NCBI RefSeq assembly: GCF_001542405.1
Contig: NZ_LNCD01000003.1
Location: 1-64,000 of the forward strand
Source of the DNA: Rhizobium altiplani
Lineage (GTDB): Bacteria > Pseudomonadota > Alphaproteobacteria > Rhizobiales > Rhizobiaceae
Reading direction: 5' to 3'
DNA length: 64,000 nt
In this document: positions 16,137 to 26,058 of the stretch, piece by piece
Layout of the letters: each line of letters starts with the position of its first letter
Position numbering within the stretch: the first letter of the stretch is position 1
The notes under the pieces: generated by a model
What the model was told of the DNA's origin: nothing
The model's database searches: none
Seen by the model: the letters and a program-made list of their open reading frames with translations, nothing else
Translations under genes and position numbers: made by a program

Positions 16137-18203
16137 ATGACCGTGACCATCGAACGAAACGGCGACATCGCCATCGTCACCATCGACAACCCGCCCGTGA
16201 ACGCCTTGTCGCAGGCAGTGCGGCAGGACCTGTGGAATGCGGCCGAGACGCTGGACGCCGATCCTTCGGTGCGCGCAGTGGTGCTGATCTGCGACGGACG
16301 GACGTTCATTGCCGGCGCCGATGTCAACGAATTCGGCAAGCCGCCGATGCCCCCTCACCTTCCCGACCTCGTCGCTCGTATCGAGACGGCAGCCAAGCCG
16401 TGGGTTGCCGCAATTCATGGCAGCGCGCTCGGTGGCGGCTTCGAAGTGGCGCTCGGCTGCCGCTTTCGCATAGCCGTGCCGTCGGCAAGCGTCGGGTTGC
16501 CCGAAGTCCGCCTCGGCATTGTTCCGGGTGCCGGGGGTACCGTGCGCCTGCCACGGCTGATCGGACCGGCGCTTGCCACCGAGATGGTCACAACGGGTAC
16601 GCCCGTGGCAGCGCAGAAGGCGCGGTCTCAAGGGCTGATCGATGCTGTTGTCGAGGGTGATCTGGAAAAGGGGGCGATCGACTTTGCGCGTTCTGCCATC
16701 GATCAGTCCCTGCCACTTCCACTCCGCCAGCGGGGTGTACCAGCCGTCGACGCGACGTTCTGGGAAACGACCTCAAAGGCGGTCGCCACCCGCGCCAGGC
16801 GTGAGGACGCGCCGCTTCGTGCGCTCGCCTGCGTGAGGAAGGCGGCGGAGGCCGATTTCGAAACCGCGATGGCCTTCGAGCGGCAGACATTTCTCGAATT
16901 GCGCGGCTCACCCCAGGCTGCAGCCTTGCGCCACGTTTTCTTCACTGAGCGGGCAGCACCGAGGCCGCCTGAGCTTGCAGGGGTCGAGCCCCGAAAGATC
17001 CGTTCTGCCGCTGTTATCGGCGGCGGCACGATGGGCGCAGGTATTGCGGCCGCCCTTCGCGATGCGGGTCTGCCCGTAACGCTTGTGGAACGCGACGAGG
17101 CTGCGGTCGAGCGCGGCCTTTCTAACCTGCGTTCGATCTTCGAAGGCTCGCTCAAGCGCGGCAAGATCAGTCCAGACGTTGCGGCCGAGCGCCTGGCCGG
17201 CGTAACAGGAACGACCGACTACAGCCAGCTTTCTGCAACCGACCTGGTCATCGAAGCAGTGTTTGAGGATCTCGACGTGAAGCGCGAGGTCTTCAGCAGG
17301 CTTTCGACGGTTTGCCGCGCCGATGCGGTGCTTGCCACGAATACGTCCTACCTTAATCCCGAGCAGATCGCGGCAGGCATCAGGCACCCGGAGCGCTTCC
17401 TCGGGTTGCACTTCTTCAGTCCCGCACATGTCATGAAGCTGCTTGAAATCGTACCGACCGCTCATACCGCGCCCGCGACCCTTGCAACGGGCTTTGCACT
17501 TGCGAGGATGCTGAACAAGATCCCTGTGCGCGCCGGCATCTGCGATGGCTTTATAGGCAACCGGATCCTGAAAGTTACGCGCGCCCAGGCCGAACGTCTG
17601 TTGCTGGCGGGCGCGACACCACAGGCGGTCGATGCAGCGATGCGCAGCTTCGGGCTGCCCATGGGCCCATTCGAGGCCCAGGACCTCGGCGGCCTCGACA
17701 TTGCCGCTTTCCAACGCAAGGCGGCGCGTGCCCGTGGCGAGACCCCCTTCGCTCCAATCGCGGAACGGCTTTGCGCATTGGAACGCTTTGGCCAGAAAAG
17801 CGGTGGTGGCTGGTACGACTACGCCAAGGGCGATCGCACGCCCAGACACTCGGATATCGTCGCCGACATCATTGCCGGGGAAGCACGAGAAACGCCGCAG
17901 CGAGAGTGGGATGAAGCCAGTATCATCGACTGCATCGTCCTGCCGATGGTCAATGAGGCGACAAAGATCCTCAACGAGAAGGTGGCGCTAAGGGCTGAGG
18001 ATATCGACCTTGTGGAAATCCACGGATATGGCTTTCCGCGCTGGCGCGGTGGTCTGATGCACTATGCTGAAGGGCGCGGACTTGCCGAAATCGCCGCAAG
18101 GCTTGACGAGTTCGCAGCAAATGGTCTTGCCGAACCGCCTTGCAATCACTTCGAGAATATTGGACGCGAGCGCGAGATCCCCCTGGAGAAGGGGTCAAAC
18201 TGA
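16137..18203 (+). CDS. Fused enoyl-CoA hydratase / 3-hydroxyacyl-CoA dehydrogenase
   Basis: A 688-residue bifunctional enzyme of the FadB/FadJ type. The hydratase domain covers residues ~1-190 ([46 protein letters not shown]). The dehydrogenase starts near residue 293 with the NAD motif [19 protein letters not shown], then [23 protein letters not shown] and CDGFIGNR, with a C-terminal dehydrogenase repeat. In this operon it probably does the work of PaaF and PaaH, hydrating 2,3-dehydroadipyl-CoA and oxidising 3-hydroxyadipyl-CoA; a general beta-oxidation role is possible. The start at 16137, four bases after the previous stop, gives the family N-terminus [17 protein letters not shown]. Confidence 0.85.
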   Translation: MTVTIERNGDIAIVTIDNPPVNALSQAVRQDLWNAAETLDADPSVRAVVLICDGRTFIAGADVNEFGKPPMPPHLPDLVARIETAAKPWVAAIHGSALGGGFEVALGCRFRIAVPSASVGLPEVRLGIVPGAGGTVRLPRLIGPALATEMVTTGTPVAAQKARSQGLIDAVVEGDLEKGAIDFARSAIDQSLPLPLRQRGVPAVDATFWETTSKAVATRARREDAPLRALACVRKAAEADFETAMAFERQTFLELRGSPQAAALRHVFFTERAAPRPPELAGVEPRKIRSAAVIGGGTMGAGIAAALRDAGLPVTLVERDEAAVERGLSNLRSIFEGSLKRGKISPDVAAERLAGVTGTTDYSQLSATDLVIEAVFEDLDVKREVFSRLSTVCRADAVLATNTSYLNPEQIAAGIRHPERFLGLHFFSPAHVMKLLEIVPTAHTAPATLATGFALARMLNKIPVRAGICDGFIGNRILKVTRAQAERLLLAGATPQAVDAAMRSFGLPMGPFEAQDLGGLDIAAFQRKAARARGETPFAPIAERLCALERFGQKSGGGWYDYAKGDRTPRHSDIVADIIAGEARETPQREWDEASIIDCIVLPMVNEATKILNEKVALRAEDIDLVEIHGYGFPRWRGGLMHYAEGRGLAEIAARLDEFAANGLAEPPCNHFENIGREREIPLEKGSN

Positions 18204-18235
18204 TTTGGACAGGAATGTCTGGATGGCCACGTCCT

Positions 18236-19027
18236 TTAGTAGCCGTATTGTTCCGGATTGTACTGGCTCTTGTTCAGGACAACGCCCAGCACGTTCGTCT
18301 TCTCGCGCAGGGTCTGCTCGCAGATATCCACTTCACGTACTGTGCTTTGGCCGGAGGCGGCAACAAGAATAACCCCGTCCACATTCGGCAGAAACGCAAG
18401 CACATCGTCGGTCGACAGCATTGGAGGCAAATCATAGAGGATAACGTCCGGATTTATCTCCTGACGCATGTCCTGCAACGATTGAGCCGCCGCCGCACTT
18501 TGAAGGAGTTCCGCAGAGAACTGCACCGGCTGCCGGTTTGCTGCAATCGCCAGATTGGCTCCGTGACGGAAGAACGTTTCGCGCAAGCTCGCATCGCCCT
18601 TCAGGAAGCTCTCGAGAGAGCCCGGATTCTTGACTGCAAGGGACTTGCCAATCTGCGGGCGCCGCAGATCGAGATCGATCAGGACAGTTCGACAATCCTT
18701 TTGATTGGCCAGACTGAATGCAAGGTTGAGCGCGATGCACGTTTTCCCGCATGCTGGGGTAGGAGACGTTATTGCGACCGAAGTCCAATTGTTCTCCCTG
18801 AGCAGATGGAGCAGTTTGGTGCGCATCATGTCAAAGGCAACGTGAGCCGCGGATGAACGGCCTAAAGTGATAACGCGATTGTTAACCGCCGAATCGTGGT
18901 CGATAACCAGGGGAGGTAGCCCCTCCCAGGTTCCTCTGACAATCTCCAGTGGTTCCGGCAGCACCGGACTGCGATCGTCCATCTCGGCCATCCCTCTGCT
19001 ATGCGACGCTCTACCAGCATATTCCAT
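18236..19027 (-). CDS. Polysaccharide tyrosine-kinase-type ATPase (BY-kinase, CpsD/CapB-like)
   Basis: A 263-residue cytoplasmic P-loop protein. Walker A is SPTPACGKT (Lys about 95), Walker A' is TVLIDLDLRRPQIG and Walker B is VILYDLPPM. The C-terminus carries two or three tyrosines (YNPEQYGY) as expected of an autophosphorylating BY-kinase. It works with a Wzz/GumC-type activator to control polysaccharide polymerisation and export; that partner is the next gene upstream (19124-20578), transcribed in the same direction. Here kinase and activator are separate, as in Gram-positive systems. The start at 19027 has GAGG upstream. Confidence 0.82.
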   Translation of the reverse strand: MEYAGRASHSRGMAEMDDRSPVLPEPLEIVRGTWEGLPPLVIDHDSAVNNRVITLGRSSAAHVAFDMMRTKLLHLLRENNWTSVAITSPTPACGKTCIALNLAFSLANQKDCRTVLIDLDLRRPQIGKSLAVKNPGSLESFLKGDASLRETFFRHGANLAIAANRQPVQFSAELLQSAAAAQSLQDMRQEINPDVILYDLPPMLSTDDVLAFLPNVDGVILVAASGQSTVREVDICEQTLREKTNVLGVVLNKSQYNPEQYGY

Positions 19028-19123
19028 TAAAAATCCTCAATCACCGCGTCAGAGGCTGACGCTACTTGGGGTTCACTTTCCTGCTACCAGGTTGCGAAGG
19101 ACGCCCTCCTCCCGGGCACAACA

Positions 19124-20578
19124 TCACCGGTAGCTGAATGCGCGCGCGACGCTGTTAAGCTTCCTCTTAAATGGTGGCATTCGCGTTTCATTAGGGGTGG
19201 CGATGAAAGGGATCACCGCCAATGGCTGGGTCTGGAGCATTTGAACCAATTCGGACGGCCGACGGATCGTCTTGTTCAGTAGCTCGAGCAGTACGATGAT
19301 TGCGAAACTCAACCCAAGACCAGCGAGGACGCCACCAAGGACGACAAGGCGACGTCGCGACCGCATCGGCTGTTGCGGTTCGGTGGCTTCCTCCAGTAGC
19401 GAGAATCGCCCTCCGTCAGAACGCGCTTCAATTTGCTGGCCGACCGAGGCCTCCGCGCGCTTGGCAATTGCCGTGTTGTATTGCGTTTGCGTGTTTTCCC
19501 GCGTTCGTTCAAGGGCGTTCAGGCGAATATCAGTAGCCGGCGTGGCGGTTATCGATTGCGTAAGAGAAGCAATCTTCTCGGCTATCTGCACCCGCTCCTT
19601 TTCGATCGCATCTATTCGCCTGTCCACGTCCGACAGTTGGAGATCAAGACCGGACTGAGCTCTCGTATCAACACCCTCCTGCTTTGCGGGAACGGTCTTC
19701 CCGCGCAGGGCTGCTATGCGCGCCCGCAACGCGACTATATTGGGGCTTGATTCCGCGAAGACCGTTAGTTGATCGGCAAGGGCCTTGTTGAGATCGAGAA
19801 GCATCTGCTGTTCTGCGGTAAGAGGTTCGCCCGTTGGATATTTCCCGGTCACCATATAGGTCTCTACCAAAAGACTGCGCCTGGTGCGGAGGTCGGATTC
19901 TTCGCGTTCAAGCGATATCAGTCGTTCCTGTAGTGTGCTTTGCTGGGCACGGCGAAACGCGAGACTCTCTGGCAAAGTATCCCTGTTCTCGTTCTTGAAT
20001 TTCAACAAATCCGCTTCAATACGACTGAGGTCGCCATCGAGACGTTTTACCTCGTCGTTAAAGAACTCCAGCGTGTTGCCCGCCCTATCGGTTCTCTGCT
20101 TCTGATTGCTGCTCAGAATCGATGTCGCAAGTTCATTGGCGACACGCGCCGCCAGGGCTGGCGTGCCCGCCTCGAATCCAATGGTGAAAACCGATGCGCC
20201 ATCCACACTGGTGAGCGCGGTCTGCTCGAAGATAATGCGGGATCGCAAATCCTTGACGAGGTACTCGACCGGGGGTTTTTCCTTCTCGTCGGCATAAATG
20301 TCGAGCTTGGCGGCGAGCATGACGAGATTGTCCCGCGTCGTCAGTTGCTGCTGAATTATCTGGAACTGGCCAAGCGAGCTTATCGGCACGGTGGACCGCA
20401 CGAGATTAGCCGGAATCTGCGGTGCCTCGACCAGGATTCTGGCTGCTGACTGATAGCTGCGCGGCAGAAGGACAGCGACAACGAGAGCGATAGCTGTAGT
20501 CACCGCCACGCATAACAGAATTAACGGCAATCTCCGCAGAAGAACAGAAAGATAAAAACGGACGTCGATGTCACCCAT
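19124..20578 (-). CDS. Chain-length determinant (Wzz/GumC-type) protein
   Basis: A 484-residue inner-membrane polysaccharide co-polymerase with an N-terminal Wzz domain. One helix lies near residues 17-38 (LPLILLCVAVTTAIALVVAVLL) and another near 420-442 (VVLGGVLAGLGLSFAIIVLLELL). A long periplasmic coiled coil from ~150 to 380 has many Leu/Glu/Arg heptads, and the cytoplasmic tail is short. GumC/ExoP-like length without the fused kinase. It sets chain length and couples polymerisation to export. First gene of the leftward pair with the kinase. Confidence 0.85.
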   Translation of the reverse strand: MGDIDVRFYLSVLLRRLPLILLCVAVTTAIALVVAVLLPRSYQSAARILVEAPQIPANLVRSTVPISSLGQFQIIQQQLTTRDNLVMLAAKLDIYADEKEKPPVEYLVKDLRSRIIFEQTALTSVDGASVFTIGFEAGTPALAARVANELATSILSSNQKQRTDRAGNTLEFFNDEVKRLDGDLSRIEADLLKFKNENRDTLPESLAFRRAQQSTLQERLISLEREESDLRTRRSLLVETYMVTGKYPTGEPLTAEQQMLLDLNKALADQLTVFAESSPNIVALRARIAALRGKTVPAKQEGVDTRAQSGLDLQLSDVDRRIDAIEKERVQIAEKIASLTQSITATPATDIRLNALERTRENTQTQYNTAIAKRAEASVGQQIEARSDGGRFSLLEEATEPQQPMRSRRRLVVLGGVLAGLGLSFAIIVLLELLNKTIRRPSELVQMLQTQPLAVIPFIATPNETRMPPFKRKLNSVARAFSYR

Positions 20579-20927
20579 TACGAATTCATCCGAACTAAAG
20601 AAACAGAGCGGTGTAGTGTAGATATGTCATATTCTGTCAGTTTCGCGATGCAAGATAGTTGGTCTATAGTGTAGGTTTCACCAGGGGATTTCTAGTCAAT
20701 TTGGCTAGGGCTTTGCTTCACGCAGGCGTAGATTCCAAGTTAACACAACGCCATGAAAGACTTTTCGCCATCACCATCGTCGAGATGTAACCATTATTGG
20801 TAAGCATAGTCACCTTGTCTGGCAATCTTATATAAATGTATTCTTCGGGAAGAAACTTGGAGATATACATACCACTGCACGCGTATCGCGACTAAAGCCG
20901 TGAAGAACCAACTCCGGATGCTTGCTG
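20579..20927. promoter_or_regulatory. Divergent promoter region of the export genes
   Basis: About 350 A+T-richer bases between the leftward wzz-like and rightward exoF-like genes. TATATAAAT lies near 20830 on the plus strand and TTGACT (reverse of 20694-20699) on the minus strand. The octamer TAGTGTAG occurs twice, at 20614-20621 and 20667-20674, and could be a regulator box. No clear consensus promoter could be fixed. Confidence 0.4.
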
Positions 20928-22220
20928 ATGCACTATTCGATATTAAAGATGGGCCGCCGCAATCTTTTGCGGTCGATCATGCGACTTCCCACGGCGGCGA
21001 TCGCCTCGTTAATTTTGCTGAACGCCGGCGCAGCACTTGGCGCGCCCCTTCTTCCCAACACGAAAATTCGGCTGACGATCGTCCAGTGGATGCCGACGAA
21101 GGGCACCTACGAGCAACTGGCTACAGTTGGAGGAGAGTTTACTGTTTCGGAAGAAGGAACGATTTCGGTTCCTCTCCTTGGCTCTGTTTCTGTTGAAAAC
21201 ATGGATGAGGCAGCACTGGCACCGATCATCGCGAAGCGGTTGAAGGAAAAAATCGGTCTGGTCGATGAGCCGGCCGCCACCGTCGAGATCCTCAGCTACC
21301 CTCCGATCTACGTCGTGGGTGACGTTGCAAAACCCGGTGAGTATCAGTTTCGCACCGGAGTCACCGTTCTCCAGGCCCTGGCCATGAGTGGTGGTCAGTT
21401 GCGCACGGTCGATACCTTGCAAAGCTCACAAGATACCACCCGGCTGCTTGGCGTATTGAAGGAAATTGACGATGGTCTCGTTCGCAGTTCGGCAAAGATA
21501 GAGCGCTTGGAAGCAGAAATGGCAGGAGAAAAGACAATCACGCCACGAGAGGACCGCTCGAAGGCGGACGCTTTCACCACAGCAATCTACAAGCAGGAAG
21601 ATGTGATTTTTTCCACTCGCGCGAACGAACTGACACGACAATCCAATACACTCTCAGGTTTGCGCGACCTCCTGTCGGACGAGATTGATGTCCTTCAGGA
21701 AAAGATAAAAAGCACCGACGCGAATATAAACTCAGCGCAACAGCAGCTTGACAGTACCATCGCTCTCGTTGAGCGAGGCGCGCTCGTCGCGACGCGGCAG
21801 GCAGAGGCCGAACGCATGATGAGAAACTATCAAAATGATCGGCTTGATCTCACAGTTGCAATCATGAGAGCCCGCCAAAGTATAAGTCAGACGACACGCG
21901 ATCTGGAGGGGCTGTACGACAAACGGCAGACAGAAGTCGCGGCGGAGCTGCAATCTGAGCGCGCGACCATGACGCAACTGAAACTGAAAAGGGACACAAA
22001 TCGGAATCTGCTAATCGACACTCTGTCGTCCGGCAGTGCGTCACAACAGAATGAACAACAGAAGCTAAAATTCGATATCGTACGTCGTGTCTCCGGGAAC
22101 ATTAGCGAGATTGATGCCTCCGAAACGACCGCGATGTTGCCGGGAGATGTTCTGAAAGTGACCGAGCCGAGACCCTCACGCAGTTCTGTTCAAACGATCT
22201 TGAATACCGCCAGCCAGTAA
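20928..22220 (+). CDS. Polysaccharide export protein, ExoF/Wza-like
   Basis: A protein of about 430 residues with a signal sequence (LPTAAIASLILLNAGAALGAP). It has a poly-export domain near 50-120 (GGEFTVSEEGTISVPLLGSVSVENM) and a SLBB segment (PPIYVVGDVAKPGEYQFRTGVTVLQALAMSGG). A long coiled coil (residues ~170-370) precedes the end (GDVLKVTEPRP). This matches ExoF-type periplasmic export proteins more than lipoprotein Wza, as there is no lipobox. The start is uncertain: ATG at 20928 or 20949 (signal closer to the N-terminus); ribosome sites are weak at both. Confidence 0.8.
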   Translation: MHYSILKMGRRNLLRSIMRLPTAAIASLILLNAGAALGAPLLPNTKIRLTIVQWMPTKGTYEQLATVGGEFTVSEEGTISVPLLGSVSVENMDEAALAPIIAKRLKEKIGLVDEPAATVEILSYPPIYVVGDVAKPGEYQFRTGVTVLQALAMSGGQLRTVDTLQSSQDTTRLLGVLKEIDDGLVRSSAKIERLEAEMAGEKTITPREDRSKADAFTTAIYKQEDVIFSTRANELTRQSNTLSGLRDLLSDEIDVLQEKIKSTDANINSAQQQLDSTIALVERGALVATRQAEAERMMRNYQNDRLDLTVAIMRARQSISQTTRDLEGLYDKRQTEVAAELQSERATMTQLKLKRDTNRNLLIDTLSSGSASQQNEQQKLKFDIVRRVSGNISEIDASETTAMLPGDVLKVTEPRPSRSSVQTILNTASQ

Positions 22221-22270
22221 CGAGAGCACCCGACTCGTGGCGCCACGTACCTAATGATAGGCCAGTCAAA

Positions 22271-23782
22271 ATGACCCTCCCCAGCGGCAGCGGCAGCGGC
22301 AGCAAGAGCTACACACAGATTATCAAATCGACGACGCTCATCGGCGGATCGTCTGCTATCAACGTTGTCTTCTCCATTCTCCGAAACAAGGCAATGGCGC
22401 TGCTTTTGGGCCCTCAAGGCATCGGCATGATGGCATTTTACAGCTCGATCGCGGATATTTCACAAGCGGTGGCGGGGCTAGGTATCAACGCGAGCGGCGT
22501 TCGCCAGATAGCGGCTACCGATTCACGAGATACCCAGCGAATATCCGAGGTCGTGACCGTGCTGCGCCGTGTGTCCTTGCTTTTGGGGCTCGCTGGAGCT
22601 GCCATGCTGCTTGTCTTCTCAGCCCCGGTCGCACGGTTCACCTTTGGGGATGACCAGCATACTCTCGGGGTGATGGTCCTATCGCTTGTGGTTTTTTTTC
22701 AGGTTGCAGCCGGAGGGAGAGCTGCGCTGCTCCAGGGCGTTCGTGACATATCCGGCCTGGCTCGGATGGGCGTGCTGGGTGGCTTCTTCAGCCTGGCAGT
22801 CGGCGTACCAATCATCTATTTCTTCGGAGAGGCTGGGATCGCGGTCTCGCTGGCCGCTGCGAGCTTTGCCGGCTTTGTGACGTCGTGGTGGTTTAGTCGC
22901 AGGATTGACATACCCTTGGTTTCCCTCTCGGTGCGACGAGCGTTCCAGGAAACCAGCGCACTTTTCCAACTTGGCATCGTCTTCATGGCGAGCGGATTTC
23001 TGACCATGGGCAGTGCTTATGCCATTCGCCTCATCATTTCTGCGGAAAATGGGTTACATGCTGCGGGCCTCTATCAGGCAGCATGGGGGTTGGGAGGCCT
23101 ATATGCCGGGTTCATCCTGCAGGCGATGGGCACCGACTTTTATCCCCGTCTGACGGGGATCGCGAATGATAATGCTGAATGCAATAGGCTGGTGAATGAA
23201 CAGGCAGAGGTCAGCATTTTGCTGGCCGGCCCTGGGCTAGTCGCTACCCTTACCTTGGCCCCGGTCGTGATGACCTTTTTCTACTCTTCCGAATTTCGCG
23301 AGGCTGTCGATATTCTGCGATGGATCTGCCTCGGGATGATGCTCCGCATCGTCGCCTGGCCGATCGGATTTATTATTCTCGCCAAAAGTGCGAAGGGTAT
23401 CTTCTTCTCGGTGGAGGTTGCCGCGGCGGTTGTGCACGTTGGCCTTGCTTGGCTGTTCGTGGGCACATTCGGCATTGCCGGCGCCGGCATTGCCTTCTTT
23501 GGCCTCTATGTGTGGCATAGTATCGTGATGTACTGGATCGTACGACGTTTCACGCAGTTCCGGTGGTCAGCTGCCAATCGCCGGCTGATCATGGCCTATT
23601 TGCCGATATCGACCGTCGTCTTCGGTGCGTTCAAGGTTTTGCCGCTCTGGCAAGCAACCGGCCTCGGACTGGCGACCACGATCGTGGTCGGCCTCTACTC
23701 CTTGAGGGTGCTAGCCGGTTTGCTTCCTGAACACGCGTTTCCGCGGCTGATCCGGCCCCTCCTGAATATGCGGGGCGTTTAA
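22271..23782 (+). CDS. wzx: Wzx-type polysaccharide flippase
   Basis: A 503-residue multi-spanning protein of the MATE/O-antigen translocase group with 12-14 predicted helices. It begins with a Gly-Ser run, then IIKSTTLIGGSSAINVVFSILRNKAMALLLGPQGIGMMAFYSSI, a typical Wzx start. It flips undecaprenyl-linked repeat units to the periplasm. The 5' end has an in-frame AGCGGC repeat (22283-22303). It follows the export gene by 50 bases on the same strand. Confidence 0.85.
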   Translation: MTLPSGSGSGSKSYTQIIKSTTLIGGSSAINVVFSILRNKAMALLLGPQGIGMMAFYSSIADISQAVAGLGINASGVRQIAATDSRDTQRISEVVTVLRRVSLLLGLAGAAMLLVFSAPVARFTFGDDQHTLGVMVLSLVVFFQVAAGGRAALLQGVRDISGLARMGVLGGFFSLAVGVPIIYFFGEAGIAVSLAAASFAGFVTSWWFSRRIDIPLVSLSVRRAFQETSALFQLGIVFMASGFLTMGSAYAIRLIISAENGLHAAGLYQAAWGLGGLYAGFILQAMGTDFYPRLTGIANDNAECNRLVNEQAEVSILLAGPGLVATLTLAPVVMTFFYSSEFREAVDILRWICLGMMLRIVAWPIGFIILAKSAKGIFFSVEVAAAVVHVGLAWLFVGTFGIAGAGIAFFGLYVWHSIVMYWIVRRFTQFRWSAANRRLIMAYLPISTVVFGAFKVLPLWQATGLGLATTIVVGLYSLRVLAGLLPEHAFPRLIRPLLNMRGV

Positions 23783-24163
23783 GAACGACAGGGCGTCTAT
23801 CGCCCCCAGATTGCCCTCCTCCACATCGCATCGCTCGTGACAACCAGGCGTTTTCAACAAACCCCTGACAAATCCGCAATACGTCAATTGCAAAGCGCCC
23901 GATCATTCGGCCTTGTGGGCCTCGCGGAATGCGTGCACCTCGGTCAGCGACCGGTATCACCTTGCGTCCCTTTCACGGTCGACGATGGCGAACCCAATCC
24001 AGCCTCACATCCATTTTCTTCATCGAAATGGGACGAAAGGCCTGGACGCGCTGCCAATTGGGGGTACGGGAAGAGCTTTAGCCGATTCGTAAACGACACT
24101 CTGGTTCACGGACGGCCTCACTGATGAGAGCTTACAGCGACGGCTTGCATCCGTGCCGGGCAC
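23783..24163. other. Gap without recognisable gene
   Basis: About 380 bases between the convergent flippase and membrane-protein genes. Open frames exist on both strands, but none shows a ribosome site together with family-like composition. No strong terminator hairpin was noticed. Confidence 0.4.
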
Positions 24164-24766
24164 TCAAAGCCCTAGCTCGCGACATGCTTGCCCACTCGAT
24201 GAAAAGGCTTTCGCTCTACGCCACTCGCTAGCGAGCAGTACAATCAAAATCCCGGCCATCTCCAGTATCCAGTACCATTTGAGGCCCAAGAAGCGGCTTC
24301 TGAAGAAGGTGTCGAGATGATGAAAAGAGGCAGCGCGAATGAGCACGTATCCGATCACAAACGTCGAGCCAATCGATGCAATCCACATCTGAACTGGGGA
24401 TTTCCTGATACGGTAGATGAAGGCCAGGATAATGGCGACGCACGCGGCAGCAACACCGAAGACGAAATAAATCTGAACAGCCTGGCGTCGGTCGTACCAG
24501 CCCTCAGAGTGCGCAATGACACGACCAAGCTCTGTCATGCCAGACTGCAGGTCCAGCTGCTTGTTTATGCCTAGGATAAAAAAGAACAATGAGATAAAGC
24601 GCCAGATCCTGGCATCGGATTTGTCGCTCAAGTCTTGCCGCCGGACGCGCCCCATAGTCATCCAGCAACTGATGCTTGCAAGTAAATACAGAGCGACTGT
24701 AACCCACCCCCCGATTGTGGGATCGCCAATGCCCGGGTGCCAACTGAACTCATAATTGCTTGTCAC
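24164..24766 (-). CDS. Unrecognised inner-membrane protein of the polysaccharide locus
   Basis: A 200-residue protein with about five membrane helices (VTVALYLLASISCW, FISLFFFILGINKQLDL, IYFVFGVAAACVAIILAFIY, MWIASIGSTFVIGYVLIRAA, WYWILEMAGILIVLLA). The charged motif GINKQLDLQSG lies after helix 2. Similar small membrane proteins occur near exopolysaccharide genes of rhizobia, sometimes mislabelled isopropylmalate isomerase; I recall this but cannot verify it here. GTG start at 24766 after a GGGGG stretch. Confidence 0.65.
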   Translation of the reverse strand: MTSNYEFSWHPGIGDPTIGGWVTVALYLLASISCWMTMGRVRRQDLSDKSDARIWRFISLFFFILGINKQLDLQSGMTELGRVIAHSEGWYDRRQAVQIYFVFGVAAACVAIILAFIYRIRKSPVQMWIASIGSTFVIGYVLIRAASFHHLDTFFRSRFLGLKWYWILEMAGILIVLLASEWRRAKAFSSSGQACRELGL

Positions 24767-24876
24767 TCCTGCCCCCTAAGTGGTTGCGTTTTTGGAGCTC
24801 GATATTCGAGGTTTTCGTCGTTGCCCCGAAGTGCAATGCAGTCTGGCCGCGGTCGAAGGGACGATGCAGGTAGAAA

Positions 24877-26058
24877 TTAGCCGACCTGCCCGATTGCCAA
24901 TTTCGAGGCGGAAACACAGTCCTGGACTGCCCTGGCGACAGCCGTTAGGTCGTTCTCGGTCATCTGCGCAAATAGCGGCAGAATGATTGAATGTAGTTGC
25001 GCCAAGACACTTTGGCGCAGGCCCGTTGCGACGCGATGCGAGCCCGGTTCGCTATATGCATCCTCGAGATGGATATTCATAATTCCACGTCTCGTCGAGA
25101 CGCCCAGATCAAGCAGCTCCTGCATGACTTCGCGCTGGTCGAGATCCTGCGATAGTCGCAGGCAGTAGCTCTGCCAATTGCTGCGAGCCCACGAGGGTTC
25201 GATCGGCAATGCCGCCGCGGCCGCCCCGCGGAGCTCCTCGGCATAGCGGCTCGCAATCTCACGCCGCCGCGCGATGATTGCCGGCAGTCGCTTCAGCTGC
25301 TCACGCCCAACCGCCGCCTGCATGTCTGTCATGCGATAATTATAACCCAACTCGGGATAGGATTCGAAAATGACCTGTTTCGAGCCGTGGCGTACTGCAT
25401 CCGTCACACTCATGCCGTGTTGCCGCCACAAGCGGAACTTTCGATCGTATTCCGGGTTGGCCGTTGTCAGCATACCGCCGTCGCCTGTTGTCACCACCTT
25501 GCGCGGGTGAAAGGAGAAGCAGGCGATATCGCCATGAGGCTTGCCGATCTTTTCCCATCGACCCTTCCAGAGAATTTCACTGCCGGTTGCGCAAGCGGCA
25601 TCCTCGATCACCGGGATGGAATGACGGGCCGCGATCGTAACGACGCGGCGCAGGTCGCAGGGCATTCCGAGCTGATGGACGCAAATGATGGCCTTCGTTC
25701 GGGGCGTGATGGCCGCTTCGATCAAGTCGGGATCGATGTTGTAGCCATCTTTCTCGATATCGACGAAAACAGGCACGGCTCCGCAATAGCGGATCGCATT
25801 CGCGGTTGCGATGAACGTGTGGCTAACCGTGATGACTTCATCGCCAGCCTCAACGCCGACCGCCTTCAGGGCGAGGTGGAGCGCGGTCGTGCAATTGGAT
25901 ACGGCGCATGCGTGCTTGGCACCGACAAAATCGGCGAACTCTTCCTCGAACGCGGCCACCTCTGGCCCTTGCGTAACCCAGCCGGACAGAATGACGCGAC
26001 GAACCGCCTCGACCTCCTGCTCGTCGAGAACAGGCTTGGCAACCGGGATCTGGCTCAT
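24877..26058 (-). CDS. DegT/DnrJ/EryC1/StrS sugar aminotransferase
   Basis: A 393-residue PLP enzyme. Features are VAKPVLDEQEVEAVRRVILSGWVTQGPEVAAFE at the N-terminus, SNCTTALHLALKAVG, HTFIATANAI, IEDAACATGSE and the PLP lysine in CFSFHPRKVVTTGDGGM. It transfers an amino group to a keto-sugar nucleotide, most likely at C4 given ArnB/PseC-like features and the dehydratase/epimerase encoded just upstream. The start at 26058 follows GCAGGAGAGGC and overlaps the preceding stop by four bases. Last gene of a six-gene operon. Confidence 0.87.
   Translation of the reverse strand: MSQIPVAKPVLDEQEVEAVRRVILSGWVTQGPEVAAFEEEFADFVGAKHACAVSNCTTALHLALKAVGVEAGDEVITVSHTFIATANAIRYCGAVPVFVDIEKDGYNIDPDLIEAAITPRTKAIICVHQLGMPCDLRRVVTIAARHSIPVIEDAACATGSEILWKGRWEKIGKPHGDIACFSFHPRKVVTTGDGGMLTTANPEYDRKFRLWRQHGMSVTDAVRHGSKQVIFESYPELGYNYRMTDMQAAVGREQLKRLPAIIARRREIASRYAEELRGAAAAALPIEPSWARSNWQSYCLRLSQDLDQREVMQELLDLGVSTRRGIMNIHLEDAYSEPGSHRVATGLRQSVLAQLHSIILPLFAQMTENDLTAVARAVQDCVSASKLAIGQVG

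Noticed and set aside
22283..22303. AGCGGC hexamer repeat as a phase-variation switch of wzx
   Set aside because: Only 3.5 copies, and a six-base unit keeps the frame, so it can only alter the length of a Gly-Ser tail.
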